Shown here: positions 47,881-61,700 of the stretch, one piece after another
How positions within the stretch are numbered: position 1 is the stretch's first letter
Layout of the letters: each line of letters begins with the position of its first letter
Source of the DNA: Tubulanus polymorphus
Taxonomy: Eukaryota; Nemertea; Palaeonemertea; Tubulaniformes; Tubulanidae
Assembly (NCBI RefSeq): GCF_964204645.1
Contig: NC_134029.1
Span: 3,915,001 to 3,979,000 of the forward strand
DNA: 64,000 nt
Reading direction: 5' to 3'
Translations under genes and position numbers: made by a program
Notes under the pieces: model-generated
Databases searched by the model: none
Told to the model about the DNA's origin: nothing
The model's input: the letters and a program-made list of their open reading frames with translations, nothing else

Positions 47881-49741
47881 TTGTTATTTATTTGGCAACA
47901 TATCCGCAGACTCGATTACAAAAGGTATGCACAGAATATGAACAAATCTGAAAACCCTGGAGGTGACACGATGATTTACGGTAGTTATTTTACATTATAT
48001 CATAATTACTTATGTGATTGTCAGGTAAATCAAGCTGGTATTTAGGCCATGAAAGAGAACAAAATTTGCATCAAAAAACCATGAGTAATTCATCGTTGGA
48101 GTGTGCAGCAGGCAAACATAGGAGTGATGGAGCAATTGACATTCCTATCATTGAAATGTACTACCAAGTTTTACCTCATTATTAACTATAAATTTTTCTC
48201 CTCCAGGGAATTCATATAATGCAGTCGTTTATTAAATAACGTATAAATTTACTGGGCTAGTGGCGAAAAATAGCCCACCCCACATGATGACTATCATATT
48301 TAACAATCCCCCTTTTATTAACAGATAACAATAAACATTATTTTTGTATTTCGCGTAAGCAAATAATACAGCAATATTTTAACAATTGAAGTGATTTTAG
48401 GTTCACTGTTTCATCCCCATATTTAGACATACAATAATATTCCCTGTGTGGGCTATTTTCCCTCATTAAAACCCACCCCAAAATATAGAGTCCATTATAA
48501 CCAACAAACCTAATTCTTGAGCAAATTCCAGCAACTCTTTACACACCAAGTATGGTGATTGACAGCTTATAAACCAAACCCCAACCCCTTTGCCGTGGTT
48601 GTAATGAACTCTTATCTAACTGACAAGTTTATGTACATGTTTTTCATATAACATAAAATCTATATACAATCAACATAAACTATTGAACCAGTCAGCGCTT
48701 TTCAATAACACATACATGTATCTAGCAGTAGAAAAGTTTGAATGATTTAAGTACAGAATTATCTTCAGTTTTGAAGCCAAAATCCAACTGAAAGGAATGC
48801 AACGTGATTTCAAATATCACTAAACATCACTCTCTGAACACATAATTCATATATCCATTAGACACACGTTTAAATCCCGTTTTTACACCCAACAATACGT
48901 TATTGTTAAACACGATTTACCGAAATGGTTCCATAGCTCCAAATATTCGACGCAAGTTTTCAATCTTGAAAATAATTTCTAAGCGAACTCGAAAAATTGA
49001 ATAGCATATACAAATAAATTTATCTTTTTTACAGGATTTGTACAATTCCCCCTGGCAATCTCTACACCGAGACAATCCCTGCACAGAGACACAATCCCGA
49101 CATCGAGACAATCTTTAGTGTATTCTGTTGATTGATCAGTGATTACTTGCATAATTCATTCACCTAATTTTACAACTACTGGCGCTTTTTTTTCTATACA
49201 TAGACACAAAAATATCATATATAATTTCAATCCGACGATGAAATATGAGTTTTTTTCAATATTTGAAACGTTGAATTAAAAGGCATCGTACAAACTAATT
49301 TGTCATGGGAAATAAATTCTTCATATCGTTCAGTCACAAGTCCCCAGCTACCCAGCAATTTCCCTTCCTACCGAGCTCATAGCCCACCACCCATCAAACT
49401 TCATTATGCATTAGCGGAACCTCACATTATTGTTCAACGCCTATTTGGATACCTAAATCACTATTTTTATCGAAACCTTCACAGAAGGATAGTGAATTCA
49501 CATTCGATATTGTGTTAATTATCGGCATAGCTTCCATTTCAACTTACGCGACGTAAAATAATAATTTTGAAATCGAATTTTTTTATCGCCGTAGAAACCG
49601 CCTCAATAAACTTTCAAGTTAGTTTTCTAGTTTATAATTGAAAGAGCACATATTATTATAATCAAAAGTATCACAAAGATACCGAAGTGTTCTTATGCAT
49701 CTTACAAAATTTGATGTTCAACGTATTACGGTATTACATCC
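47881..49741 (-). other. Probable 3' UTR of NUP98-NUP96
   Basis: This follows the stop of the minus-strand NUP98 gene. A minus-strand AATAAA (tttatt, 47887-47892) would give a 1.85-kb UTR; several closer tttatt motifs exist. The Cys-rich frame at 48917-49111 is a product of short repeated phrases (cgagacaatc, cagagacaca), not a gene. Confidence 0.4.
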
Positions 49742-52700
49742 TCAGCTTGTCATTTCCGTCATATAATTACGAGTAAGAATTCGTAGTTCTTGAAGAGCAT
49801 AGTCCTCTGGTAACGGTAGTTTACTGATTCCTGGCGCTAATAACCTGTAGATAAAATACAGAACAATGTCAAACTAGCCGTACTTAACGAACGAGGACCA
49901 AATCAAGAGTCCTTTAAATCGAAAGACTTACCTAGCGCTAACATACATTTGTCCATCTCCAGACATCAATTGACTCTGAAGCCCGAGTAGAACATGCATT
50001 AGATTTGCCGTTTTCTTCGCCATTTCAGCTTGACACATTCTGCAAAATATTGAAACAAACAAGTCTGAATGAGGATATCTGCATAGCATTATCAGAAACT
50101 GAAAATATCTTAATAACTGTACCTATCTTTAGCGGAAAGACATTGCAGACTATTCAACCGATTACAAAGCGATACAACTTTTGGTTGTAAGGCTTCCAGT
50201 TCATAAACCCTCGGCTCGTCCTGTTGTCTGAGAGACTGAAGCGTCGTCGATATTTGAATGAAATCGTAGAACACTTGTCCGGCGGTCGTCCAGCCCTGTA
50301 CGAGGTCTTTATGTTCGCTGAGCTCCGATAGGAATTCCATCAAATATTCAGTGTTTTCTGCAAACGTGATAAATCCAAAAGATGATCATGGATGATAGAG
50401 GAAATATACTAAATCAATGAGACTAGAAATATCAGGGAGGTGCAGAGGCTGAGTGGGTTTAGCGCATTGGCTATTCACGGATTGGTCTCTAGTCCATACA
50501 ACATTCGAATCCTAAAAGCAGCCGAGTTTCTTGGTCGAAGGATTTTCTCATCCTCATTGGTAAAATTAAACCTCAAACCTGCTAGAGATGCCCTGAGTTG
50601 GACTGAGGGGAAAGAAACCTTTTAAAAGCTGATAACAATAGCGCTGCTCAGAGGACTCGGCGAATTCGGGTGGTGGAAAAAATTACACCAGTATATCAAT
50701 GTTTAACATACCATTGATGATACAATCAGGAGCGATATGCTGCATCAGAATTGAATGACTCTTATTCCAGTGTTTCGCTTTCAATAAGTGCCACGCCTCT
50801 TCGTGTTTCATGTTCAAACTGTGAGCTTTCAGTGCCTGAAAATTGTCCATATTCCCAAATTAATAATTGTTTTCCCTGTTTTCCATACATACAGACTTCA
50901 ATTAGTAACAGTGAAGGTATATAAAAGACCCCACAATGTGAAAATTAAGACTCCATTAACTTGAAATCTCGAAAAGATTACTTGCACTTCTATCCCTGAA
51001 GACTGATAGAAGAAATGATCCCAAGTGTATTCTATATTCTGAGGGTTTTTTATATACAATCTCACAGACTAGTATTCGATTTCTGACGCAGTGAACATAC
51101 CTTAGCCTTGTGCAGCCAGATTGCAGGAATGTTTAATTTCTCACGTAAAAACTGTTCGATAGCCGTCGATTTTTCAGTGCGGTAGAAATCGACGTGTCGA
51201 TTCAGCAGATCACGAACAGTTTTCTCACGTCTGCGTAGAAAATACGAAATAATTCTCAACATTTTTTGAATAACAAACAATGAATACAGTCAAACTCATC
51301 ACATCATTTCGGAGTCCAAATTTGAATTTCCAGTGTAACACGTTGCCCACTTTCTGCCAATTTACAAATTTCCGGGTTCCCTGATTTTTCCATGTTATAA
51401 AACCAAAATTCCACGAGTAAATCTGACCAATTTGTTCGTTAAAAATGTTACAATTTATTCCTTTTAATGAATAACGTATAGATAAAGAAACATGTGGTCA
51501 ATTAACATATAAAAATTCCCTGCAGAATTTGTGAAATTCCCTGATTTTTTCTAGATTTTTCTGATTCCCCAAGTTTTCCAGATCAGTGGCCACCCCGTGT
51601 TAATCGTCATTTGGATTAGTCGTCAACGTAATGATGGTCACAGTTTAACGATTAAGAAAGTTGAATCATTACAATCGAAAGAATTAAAGCCGGAATAAAT
51701 TCTCGTACCTTTCAGAATCAGAATTATGCAGCGCTACGAAGATGGCCCAATGCCAGAGTCCGACCGTTTCTAACTGCGAGATATAATTTGCGTGTATCAA
51801 CGATTCATGATACTCCGATAGATGGGTGTATCCTAAACTTTTCAGCGCTTGTAACAAGTGCCAGCTGCAAAAATATCAACCAAGACAAAATTTAAACAAT
51901 TTGAACTGATTGGGAACAAAGTCATGTTGCCTACAGAAGAACTAGAATTATCTATCATCAAATTTAACTTTATCCTGTGTACGGTATTCGATAAAGCTAC
52001 AATAAAATCTGCTTGCCTCAGATATCATGGAACAAATAAATTTTCTCCATTCCAGGGCAGTTGGAGCGACGTTTTAAACGAAGGCAATCTGCCCCATGGC
52101 AAGCAGAGTCTACCATTAATGAATAATTCCACACTTGTAATATCTCAAAGTCTTTGGTATTTAACTGACTATTTATCTAAGTAAAGGAGTCTACCGTATC
52201 AACGAAAGATGGAAATCTAACCTCAATCGATAATCTAAATGATTCGGTGTAGACGTGGTCGGCGCTAATATTCTCTCCATGCGATGAGCTCGTTGCGAGT
52301 ATAACTTCAACAAGTGATAACAACAATCGTAAATAATGGAGCGCCGATCGTCGGCCATCTCGTCCGGAATATCAGACGGATTCTCTTCTAAATATGGCGG
52401 ATATGGACTGCAGCAGTATGGACCGTGTTCACTGCGACCTTTGAAAGCCGTCTCGTATTCTGCCAATGCATCAGCGATCGTTGAATTCGATTGACACAAA
52501 TACCTACAAAATATACAAATAACATTCAGGGTCCCTACAAATCAGTCCTGGATATAAGGAATTTCCAACGAGTTTTTACGGAAATAATTTCGAATTTCAA
52601 GCGTCCGCTTCACTTTCATAACCCAATTACTGTAGACTCTTGTTCATTTACACTACTTGGTTTCTAATTCGGTAACCATCTAGTTGTAAAAAAATCTGGA

Positions 52701-55700
52701 TCCCAACTGCATTGATTTAGGGATTGGATTGTCTACTGTACAACAACGAACCGGACAAAAATTTCTAATTGCCTATTTCTCAAAATTGAAGGAGTTTTAT
52801 ACTTATTGTTCTGGGTCCAGTTCCACAGTCGTGAGTATGATTTGACTCTGAGTTAAAACATTGAAAATGAACTAACTTTAACTCAGAGTTAACTCTTAAC
52901 TCAGAACTGTGGAACTGGATCCTGGTACTTGTCACATTCCGAAAACCTACCATAAATGTAGAGCTAAGGCTCGTTTCCAGTCTAGCGTTTCGCAGGAATT
53001 GATCAACATCTGAGACGAGGGCCACACCGTACAACCGGCTAACAATGAGTAAACTTTCATACGTTCGACATCTATAAATCGATCAGCCTGAAATGAAATA
53101 CAACAACTTGATCATAAACATACCGGTACTGAGTACATGTAGTCTAGTAGTTATTCAAACACTGAATAAGGAAAATTTCATCCATGTTGAACTCAAGTTC
53201 AGTCAAGTTCAAAATGGAGTTTGCCAGGTCAGTGGCTACCCTTAAGTTAACATTTTTTATGGATGTTATCAATCTCATTTACCTCCACTTCATTCCAATT
53301 CGCTAACTGTTTGCGTACGAGTTGTCTGAATACAGGACTACTGAGCGTTTGACTGATCAGTAACGCCAATCTGTGATCACCTGAACTCTGCGCCAAACGA
53401 CACGCCTCCGGTATCTGTCGTCCGCTCAGATGACTCAACACAGCCGATATGTGACTCTCCCCCTAAAATTCATAAAATCATCAAATCAATACCGGTATCT
53501 CTGTATAGGAAAGAGCAGTGGCGGATGTAGAAATGTAAATGGAAGGGATATGATAGAAATGTTTCAGTAAGAATGAAGTAAGCTCTGCAAGGCATGAAGC
53601 ATTGGTGGCTGGCCTTGCAGAAATATTCTGGAAGTTTGTGTAACAATTTTTTTCAGACTCTCCAAATTTTCAGATAAGAGACAGAATACAAACCTTGAAT
53701 TTGACATTTTGAATTTCTTTCTGTATTTTGTCAGCAGCGGCTGACTCGAGCCAGCGCGAGAACGCTTCTCGTCGAGACATGTGATAACTATAACTGCTCG
53801 CGTCGACGTCATCGTTCATCTTCACGTCATCCATATCTCCCCAGAGAGCTACGCATAACTGCCACACGAGTTTGGAATGTAAAACGTGGCCGGCGTCGTG
53901 GTGATCTCCTGAAAAACATCAAACACGAAACTTGTTCAGATTCACTTAATTACGAGGAAAATCACCTCAATCAGCAACCATTAAAATGTTGAATGTCTCT
54001 GTAGTATGGTGGTGGTATCTGCTTATTCTAATTAAGGCAAATCCAAAAATCACCCATGAAATACTTAGGAAAAACTTGAGAATTTTCAATTCCTGTACCA
54101 GTTATTGTGGGAACCTGACAAGTAATAAACGTGGGGGTCTTCTGCAGTACCACAGGCATCAACTATCCAATTCATACCTATTTGTTCAGCTTCTTGCTGT
54201 AATTGCTCAGCGTATTTATGTAAACATTCGATTCCATTCAGTGGACTGATTTTCGGACACGTCTCGTTGTTCTCGCACTCTAACTGCGACCGGTCAAGTT
54301 GTATATCCAGTGCTTTTGTGTAATTATTCTGAAATCCACAAAAATATGATTCTGTCAACACAAACTAAATCCATTCTAAATCCAAACTAAATACCCTTCC
54401 CTTTGAACTTTGGCCCTCATCTTACTAATCAAATTCATCTTACTAATATTAACTTAAAATGATTTTGGGTGATTTTTCAATTTTCCCAAATGGAAATGAA
54501 CAGATATCATCATACTACAGTCTACATTTTAGTGGTGACTGGTTGATCAAAAGGTGATTCCCGAGGGAAATCGCGAAATGTAAATGAATTTTCCAAATAT
54601 TTTCCTGATTTGAGGAAATTTTTTTTCAAATTCCCAAATATTTCCAAACCGGAAATTATTATTTCAAAATTCCCAAGTTTTTCCCAATTTCCCTGTTCTG
54701 TGGGAACCATGATTAAACATCATTATTATTATGAATACAGAGCACGGGTACTTACGAGTAAGGTCGGATCGTCGGAATCGAGATGATGATGGGAGACATG
54801 GATTTTCTCTATCGTTACGGTGTACGAGGACAAGCTCGGTCTAGTTGCTTGATTTGGTTTCGACGGAATGATCGACGGAAGCTGTCTCACGGCACCTGAA
54901 AACAAACAGTCATTTCATTACGATAGAGGTGAATATTATGTCATTTCGTTTCATGAGAACCAGAGATCAATGAATCTCTTATAAAGAATCTGCCAGTAAT
55001 GATCTTAACCCCTTATAGCTTTCAAATCTAGATGTATTAAATTAGGCACTCAAAAATAACCCCAATTTGCTGCTTGCCAGTTCAGGCTGGACTTCAACCT
55101 GAACCATACTGGAAATTTGAGTAATGTACCTACCAGTTGTATGTCGACTGACAGGTTTTCCACAATGAACCATCATCAAATTCGGGCCCCAGCCGACCCG
55201 ACAAGTGCGTCCCATGTAACACGCCGAATCCATGACTAGTTTGTGTTTATTATTGATACGCGAACATGCGAGCGGAATCGGGTTACGATTCACGTGTACG
55301 TCTGCCCGTCGATCGGGTTCCATTCCACTCGGAATTATCATGTGTTCCGTGGCGGTGAGTTCTTTACCGACGACTCGAGGCGACGGCCGCAATCTGGACA
55401 GTAAACCTACAATCAACACGAAACCATGAATTACAGTCAACTAATGCATATTATTGAAGAAACGCTTATATCATTCGGACTCAATAATGATTAAGATTAT
55501 ATGAAGTTTTTAAGGGAAAAGGTAGAAATAGGAAACAAATTTGATTAAGTTTATGTATGTAGGTTTTTCTACTTACTAGAAGGTATATGAGGTTTGAGTA
55601 GACTGTCTCTAGTAGTTCTCGGCTGTGGTGTGGAAGGTGGTTTCGGCGACGAGGGACGGCGCAGTAAAGATCCGCCGAGCAGCGTCGGGCCACTTCTCGT

Positions 55701-58700
55701 AGCTGAATCTCGGCGTAAAGATGAAGTCTTAGGGTGTAATCGATCTTGTAAGGATAGCAATGATTCACCGGGTCTTGACACTAGAAAACACAACATTTTA
55801 CAAGGTTGATTCGATGATTGATTTATCTTGATAGGAACAGAACCAAACTATCAGCATTTTCAAATCTTCGAAAGCCAACCCTTCCCTCTAAAACTTGTTT
55901 CATTGACACTTACAACTCGTGTTCTCATCCATATCTTCATCGCCGAAAAATGAAGCTTTCATCATTTGTACGTTTGGGGCACTGAGACCCATTGCTGTAG
56001 CGAGTAAATGAGATGTCGGAGCTAACTGCTGGTCATCATCATCATCATCATCCTCATTATAATCTATAAACTCTGGCATCTGTTCTCTAGTTATGTCGGC
56101 CATATCTGAAAAACATTCCATCGAAGTTACATTTCCCCATCTATGAATTTATGCTAGAATTTTCACTGGGCGTAATGGGGAACCTTTTACGGTTTGCTAG
56201 TTAACCCTAACGTAGTAACTTAATGTTCAGTTCTTCAATTTCTTCTAAATTTCAATTACCAGTACATAGCAAAATCTACTACTAAATAAATCTACTCAAC
56301 CTTCCAAGTACATTTAACTGTCTTTGCGTATTACTGATTTGACACGAGATTAACATGGCTCCTCAACAACTCTTTTCAATGGTAATAACAAAATAACAAT
56401 TTTACTCAATACTAACCTGCATCATTGTCATCTTCCTCTTCTTGCATCGGTTGTTCTTGTTGTCGAGCCTCGTTTTCGAGCATGTCCAGTACGTCTGCTG
56501 GCATCTCATCCGGTTGAATATCACCCAACACTTCGTTCATTTTAATCTGTTTCTTCTATATTAATGTAACAATTATAGCTGTGAGTATCATTCTTCTTCT
56601 TAATGTTTTTCCTTTTGAAATTTCTCCAAGACACAATATGGAAGACTTATAAAATAATTTTCCTTACTTATAGCATTTTTTTGCAAAATTCCCCACCTTT
56701 TTTTTAAAGAAAAATTTTGCCAATGAATTTTCCCTGTGTTCCTGCCATCCTGTTATCATAAAAACAAATTATACCTGAATCTGTAGCTGTTTTTCCGTTG
56801 CTTGTTTGATGAGTTTGATTTTTTTCGGATCGGTCTCTAGTGGTTGATCTGGTTCATCGTCGTCTTCATCTAACAGACCGTATTTCGAGAAGTGCTTTAC
56901 CTCGAACACCCAGGAACCAGTTTCAGGCCGGTAGTCAATGAACTTGGCACCAATTTTCGCTGATGCGCGTTCGATTTTAGCGGCGTAGTTCATTGACTGT
57001 AAACGTTCTGGACTCTGAAATAAAAGATGAAACTCAAATCAGTAACAACTGATTTCTACTGACACGTGACTGTCTATCTAAGAAAGCAATAACATCAGTT
57101 TGAAAATGACTCATGAAACATTTGAGTTTAAATGTTTAAGTATCTTTCATAGCTTTTCTCAGGGAACAGATCAGGGAATCCAAAAATCTCTGACCCTTGA
57201 CCAAACATTCCCTTATTAAATCATTAGACACCCTTAGAGGGGCTGTTTTTTTTTAGAGAGGTTCCTCATGCCAATCATCACCGGCAAGAACAACACGACA
57301 CAAAAAATTCAAATTCCCTGATTTTCTCTGCTGGGAAAAAAATCTGGAATCCACTGATTTTACTTCGGTTTCCCTGATCTGTGATAACCCTATTTTCTTT
57401 CGATTGCTGATTTTTCCCTTATTGACTTTCAACCATGCGAGATGGCTTCGATCTTACCTTTATAGCACTCTGATCACTTTTATCAACAGGCCAGACGCAA
57501 TCTAATGTCACTTCGGCGCGTTTATTCAATTCCTCTCCGAGCGCAGGTTTTTTATCGTCTTCCGGATAAACGGTGACCTCTTTACGACGGAAATGAACGA
57601 TCTCGTCGAAATTCAAGCCGGCCAAATTCGTTACGCCCGGAAAGAAAACGCTACCGTAGCCCTCTCTTCCGATCGTGAAATCCTGCACGAAACAATCGCC
57701 GTTACCGTCGACGGCATCGGCGAGTTCGTCCAGCGACGGTATCGTATAATAACCGGGTCTACGCAGAATAATTCCTGCCGGATGGATAGGTGGCGTATCA
57801 TCCTAGAAAACCATGATTAAAATAAATCAATAAACAGAGGGTACTGGTGTATATTGAATATTTGAATTATCAATATTTCAAATAACTTACCCTTCCATCG
57901 ATTAAATTGAGGTCTGACGTATCGTGCAGTGTAGTATTCGCGGTATCGTTAACGATGCCTTTCCCTCGGGCAGACGGATTCAATATCGCTATAGTATCGT
58001 CCAACTCATTACTAAAATTCACAACATCAAACAGGATTTCACAACACGGGATGCATTGAAAAGCATCAATATCTTTCGAATCTATATGTTTCTAAAACTT
58101 ACTTGATCGGTCTATCAGACGGATGACTAGAACGTGAACTGTTCGAATTTACTTCACCATTCATCAATCCATTTTCAGGTACGAATCCATTCCTTCGAAA
58201 TACAAATATTCATACAGAACTCACGCACAAAGGTATCATTTCTTTTCTTTAACTAAATTCAATACATTTTAACAGTTACATTTTCGCAAACACTTCTAAA
58301 ACTGATCATCAAATTGAAATCACATTTTGAAATTGATTTTCTGTATTAATTCAGCACAAATTTTCGCACTCACCTGCTTGTATTGTGGTCATTATCTAAC
58401 CGACTCATATCACCGGGTCCCAGTATCACACTGCTGTCTCTCGATGGAGAGTGTTTGTGAATGACGAGTTTTTTAACACTTTTACGCGGTACGAACGTAT
58501 CGCTTCCGATCTGCGATTCCTCTTCATCTAAACCGTCGAATAACGACGACTGAAATCAAATAATTTGAAAATCAAGTCCATACAGATCACTCATTCCTGG
58601 AGTTTTAAAGGAAAATATTTCAAATTTCTAAGAAGCATCTGCATCACTTTCATATCTCAACTACAATAGACACCTCCTGAATTGGTACTGTTAAATCAAA

Positions 58701-61700
58701 GGAGTTTCTAACCCCTTTAAAACTGATTTCCTATCATACGTTAAAGAAGAAACCTTCTCTTCTTAAAGTGTGCTGATCCAAATTCACATCCCGATATAAA
58801 AGTTTGATGCTTTTTCTTATAACGGTTTTCAATGCCTGTAATGAACCCTTTCTAAGGTTCTGGAAACATTAGTATAATGGTTTTGTAGGAATATCTAAAT
58901 GGCGTTTACCTTGCCACTGCCCGGTGTGTGAAGTGGTTTTGGTTTGATTCTTGCAGCTGGTCGAGGGCTCACTTTATACTGAGACGCCGCAGACAACGCT
59001 GCTTTCTGAGCGGCCGGATTTGTCGGCTTCAATTTCTCCTCAGATTTTACCCCCTGAAAATTGAAACAAGAAGTTATACTGAGATTATACAAAGAAAATT
59101 CCCCGCGTCTAAATAACCTGTTACATGACAGACTTACATCTTTAAGGTTTCGAAATAGTGGCGAATCTCCATAAGGCGAATACGTAAGAGCAGATAGTTG
59201 ATGTTGAATCAGTCCTTGTTCGGGATTGGGTGCACCTGCAGCTGGCCTGTAATAGATTGAAGGAAAAAAATCTCAACTTGATACAAAATATCACAAAGTA
59301 GGAGGTATAAATAAGTGACAACTTACTGTCCGAAAGAAGTGTTAGCCGCCGTCAAATTCAATGCAGTATTTGTATTGCCAAAACCGGTGAAACCTAAAAA
59401 TATTTCAAATCAGATCATTTTCACTCCTAATCTTAATTCCTTTCTAATGTTTTAAACATCGTACATACCTCCTGTGTTGGTTCCGGTAAAACTGGTTGTC
59501 CCGAAACCACCGAATGCCGGTTTATTCTGTTGGGAAAATAAACTCGAGCCAGTCGTTCCAAAGCCACCGGTATTCGAGCTGACCGCTGTCCCGAAACCGC
59601 TAGTCGCACCAAATCCACCGATACCACCAAAACCTCCGGTAGCCGGTTTAGCACCAAAACTATTTGTCGTACCTGAATCATAATAATCAAACAGTTATCA
59701 TGACACGTGTAGTTCTAGAGGTTGAGCGAGCCGAGCATCTTAAATCAGATACTTGTCTTTAAGAATGTCTTTTCTAAATATCATATCTTAAAGCCTTTTA
59801 AGACATTTGAGATGCTAAACTAGACCAAAAATTTTTATCAGTGACTTATGAATCTTTCCCAATATAGACTTAGTTCTATTGATCTGATTTGAGTTTTACT
59901 CCTGATGAGTTAAAATTTGTTCATTTTCAAAGTTTCAACCCAAGAGAACTATGTGGTCCTGATATTGAAATAATTTTCTACTCACCGAATGTGTTAGTGG
60001 CCAGCCCAAAACCACCGAACCCGGCACCAGTAGTTGCCGGTTTACTGAATAATCCACCAGCTGGTTGAGCGGGCTGACCGAAACTGAACCCGGCACTAGT
60101 TGTCGCTGTACCAAATGCCGGTTTAGCAGCGCCGAACAGTCCACCAGTAGCAGCTGGTGTACCGAACCCAGTTGATGCGCCAAATCCTGTAGCGCCAAAA
60201 CCTGTAGTTGATGTATTTGTGGTACCAAACAGACCACCAGCAGAGCTCGCAGCCGGAGTGCTGAATAAACTAGGCTACAATCAAAAACATTCATCAACAT
60301 AGGCGTGACTATTAATATATGCTTATCCAAAGAAAGATATCTTGAATTTTTCCAATCTTAGTTCAGCATTTTCAGTACATTGCGAAATGCTGCAAATCAG
60401 ATATTTACCTTTTGTTGAGTTTGACCGAATAAAGAAGTGCCGGTGTTTGTACCGAATCCTAGACTCGGTGTAGCAGACGCGGTAGTCGTCGTCGTTCCGA
60501 ATAAACCACCTGGCTTAGTCTGACCGAATAAACCGGTGCTCGCTGCCTGGGGCTGAGTCTGTCCGAATAGACCACCGGTCGTTCCTGTAGCACCAAAACC
60601 TACCAAAATAATCATCAAATCTCTTATCAAGAACTCAAGCATTGGTTAAAAGAAAATTCAATGAAAACAGTAAGAAACCTTGACTGGTTACTGTTAAAAA
60701 CACATTCTTCAGAAATTTAATGCAAAAACTGGACCAACTGCATTGTTAACACTATTAATGTTGTTAGGTGGTTGAAGGTATTGTAAAATTTAGACGTTAA
60801 GAACATTTAATCCTTTACTGCACAAAAGGCTCGTCCTTGAACTGTCCACACGTCGGTATACACCACTAACAAGAGAAGTTGGACAGTTTACGGCTAGCCT
60901 TACTTGTGCTGAAGTTAGATGTCTGGGGTTTCTGCGCGACACCGAATCCACTGGTGAATGACGGTGCCTGTGGAGTGGTAGACGTACCAAATAACCCGGT
61001 TCCACCTTGTTTACCCTTTCTGTTCGCGCCATAATCTTCAAACCTCAATTCCTGTTAAAAACAATTATAAAGTTTACGATCACGAATTCATTGTCGATAA
61101 TTCCTAATTTGAAATCTCAATGGCCTAGGATGACCAGGATCCAGTTGACTGCCACGGGATTGATCTTCAGCAATGGTGTGCGACTCAAAGCAGCATAGAA
61201 TGTTTGCAACTGAGAGAGTCCAGTCGCAGCAAGTAGTACGACATGGGTCAAGGGGATCATCACCAAGAATTGTGTCGCAACAAAAAGACAATCACAATAT
61301 GAGTCAAAAAGGCGTCTTACACAGCACTGAACACTATTTACCTCTAAACTCTTGCTTTCATATTCTTTCATCGCTGTAATACACTGGTGTCTAGTGTTGA
61401 TATTGTTCGATACACCATTTTTCAGCATCGTATCCGTGCCAGTAGGTGCGTTGAACTTCACCGTCGTACCAGCCGCAGGCGTAGCTGTAGCGCCAAATCC
61501 TACAATTACGACTTACTTCATGAATCAATTGGATTTTGTCACTCAATGTAATACAGGACCAGTTTCTAAGATATCAACTTTTGAGTCAAAATCAACTCAA
61601 ACGCATGGCATTAGATTCTAGGATCAAATAAATGAAAAATGCCTAGCTTTGAAAGCGTAATCCAAACCAATTTTTTCGGTAAATGAACCAGTACTTTCTA

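Noticed and set aside
48917-49111. Cys-rich small frame (MSRCRDC...) on the minus strand
   Set aside because: Produced by repeated cgagacaatc/cagagacaca phrases inside the likely NUP98 3' UTR; no secretion signal.
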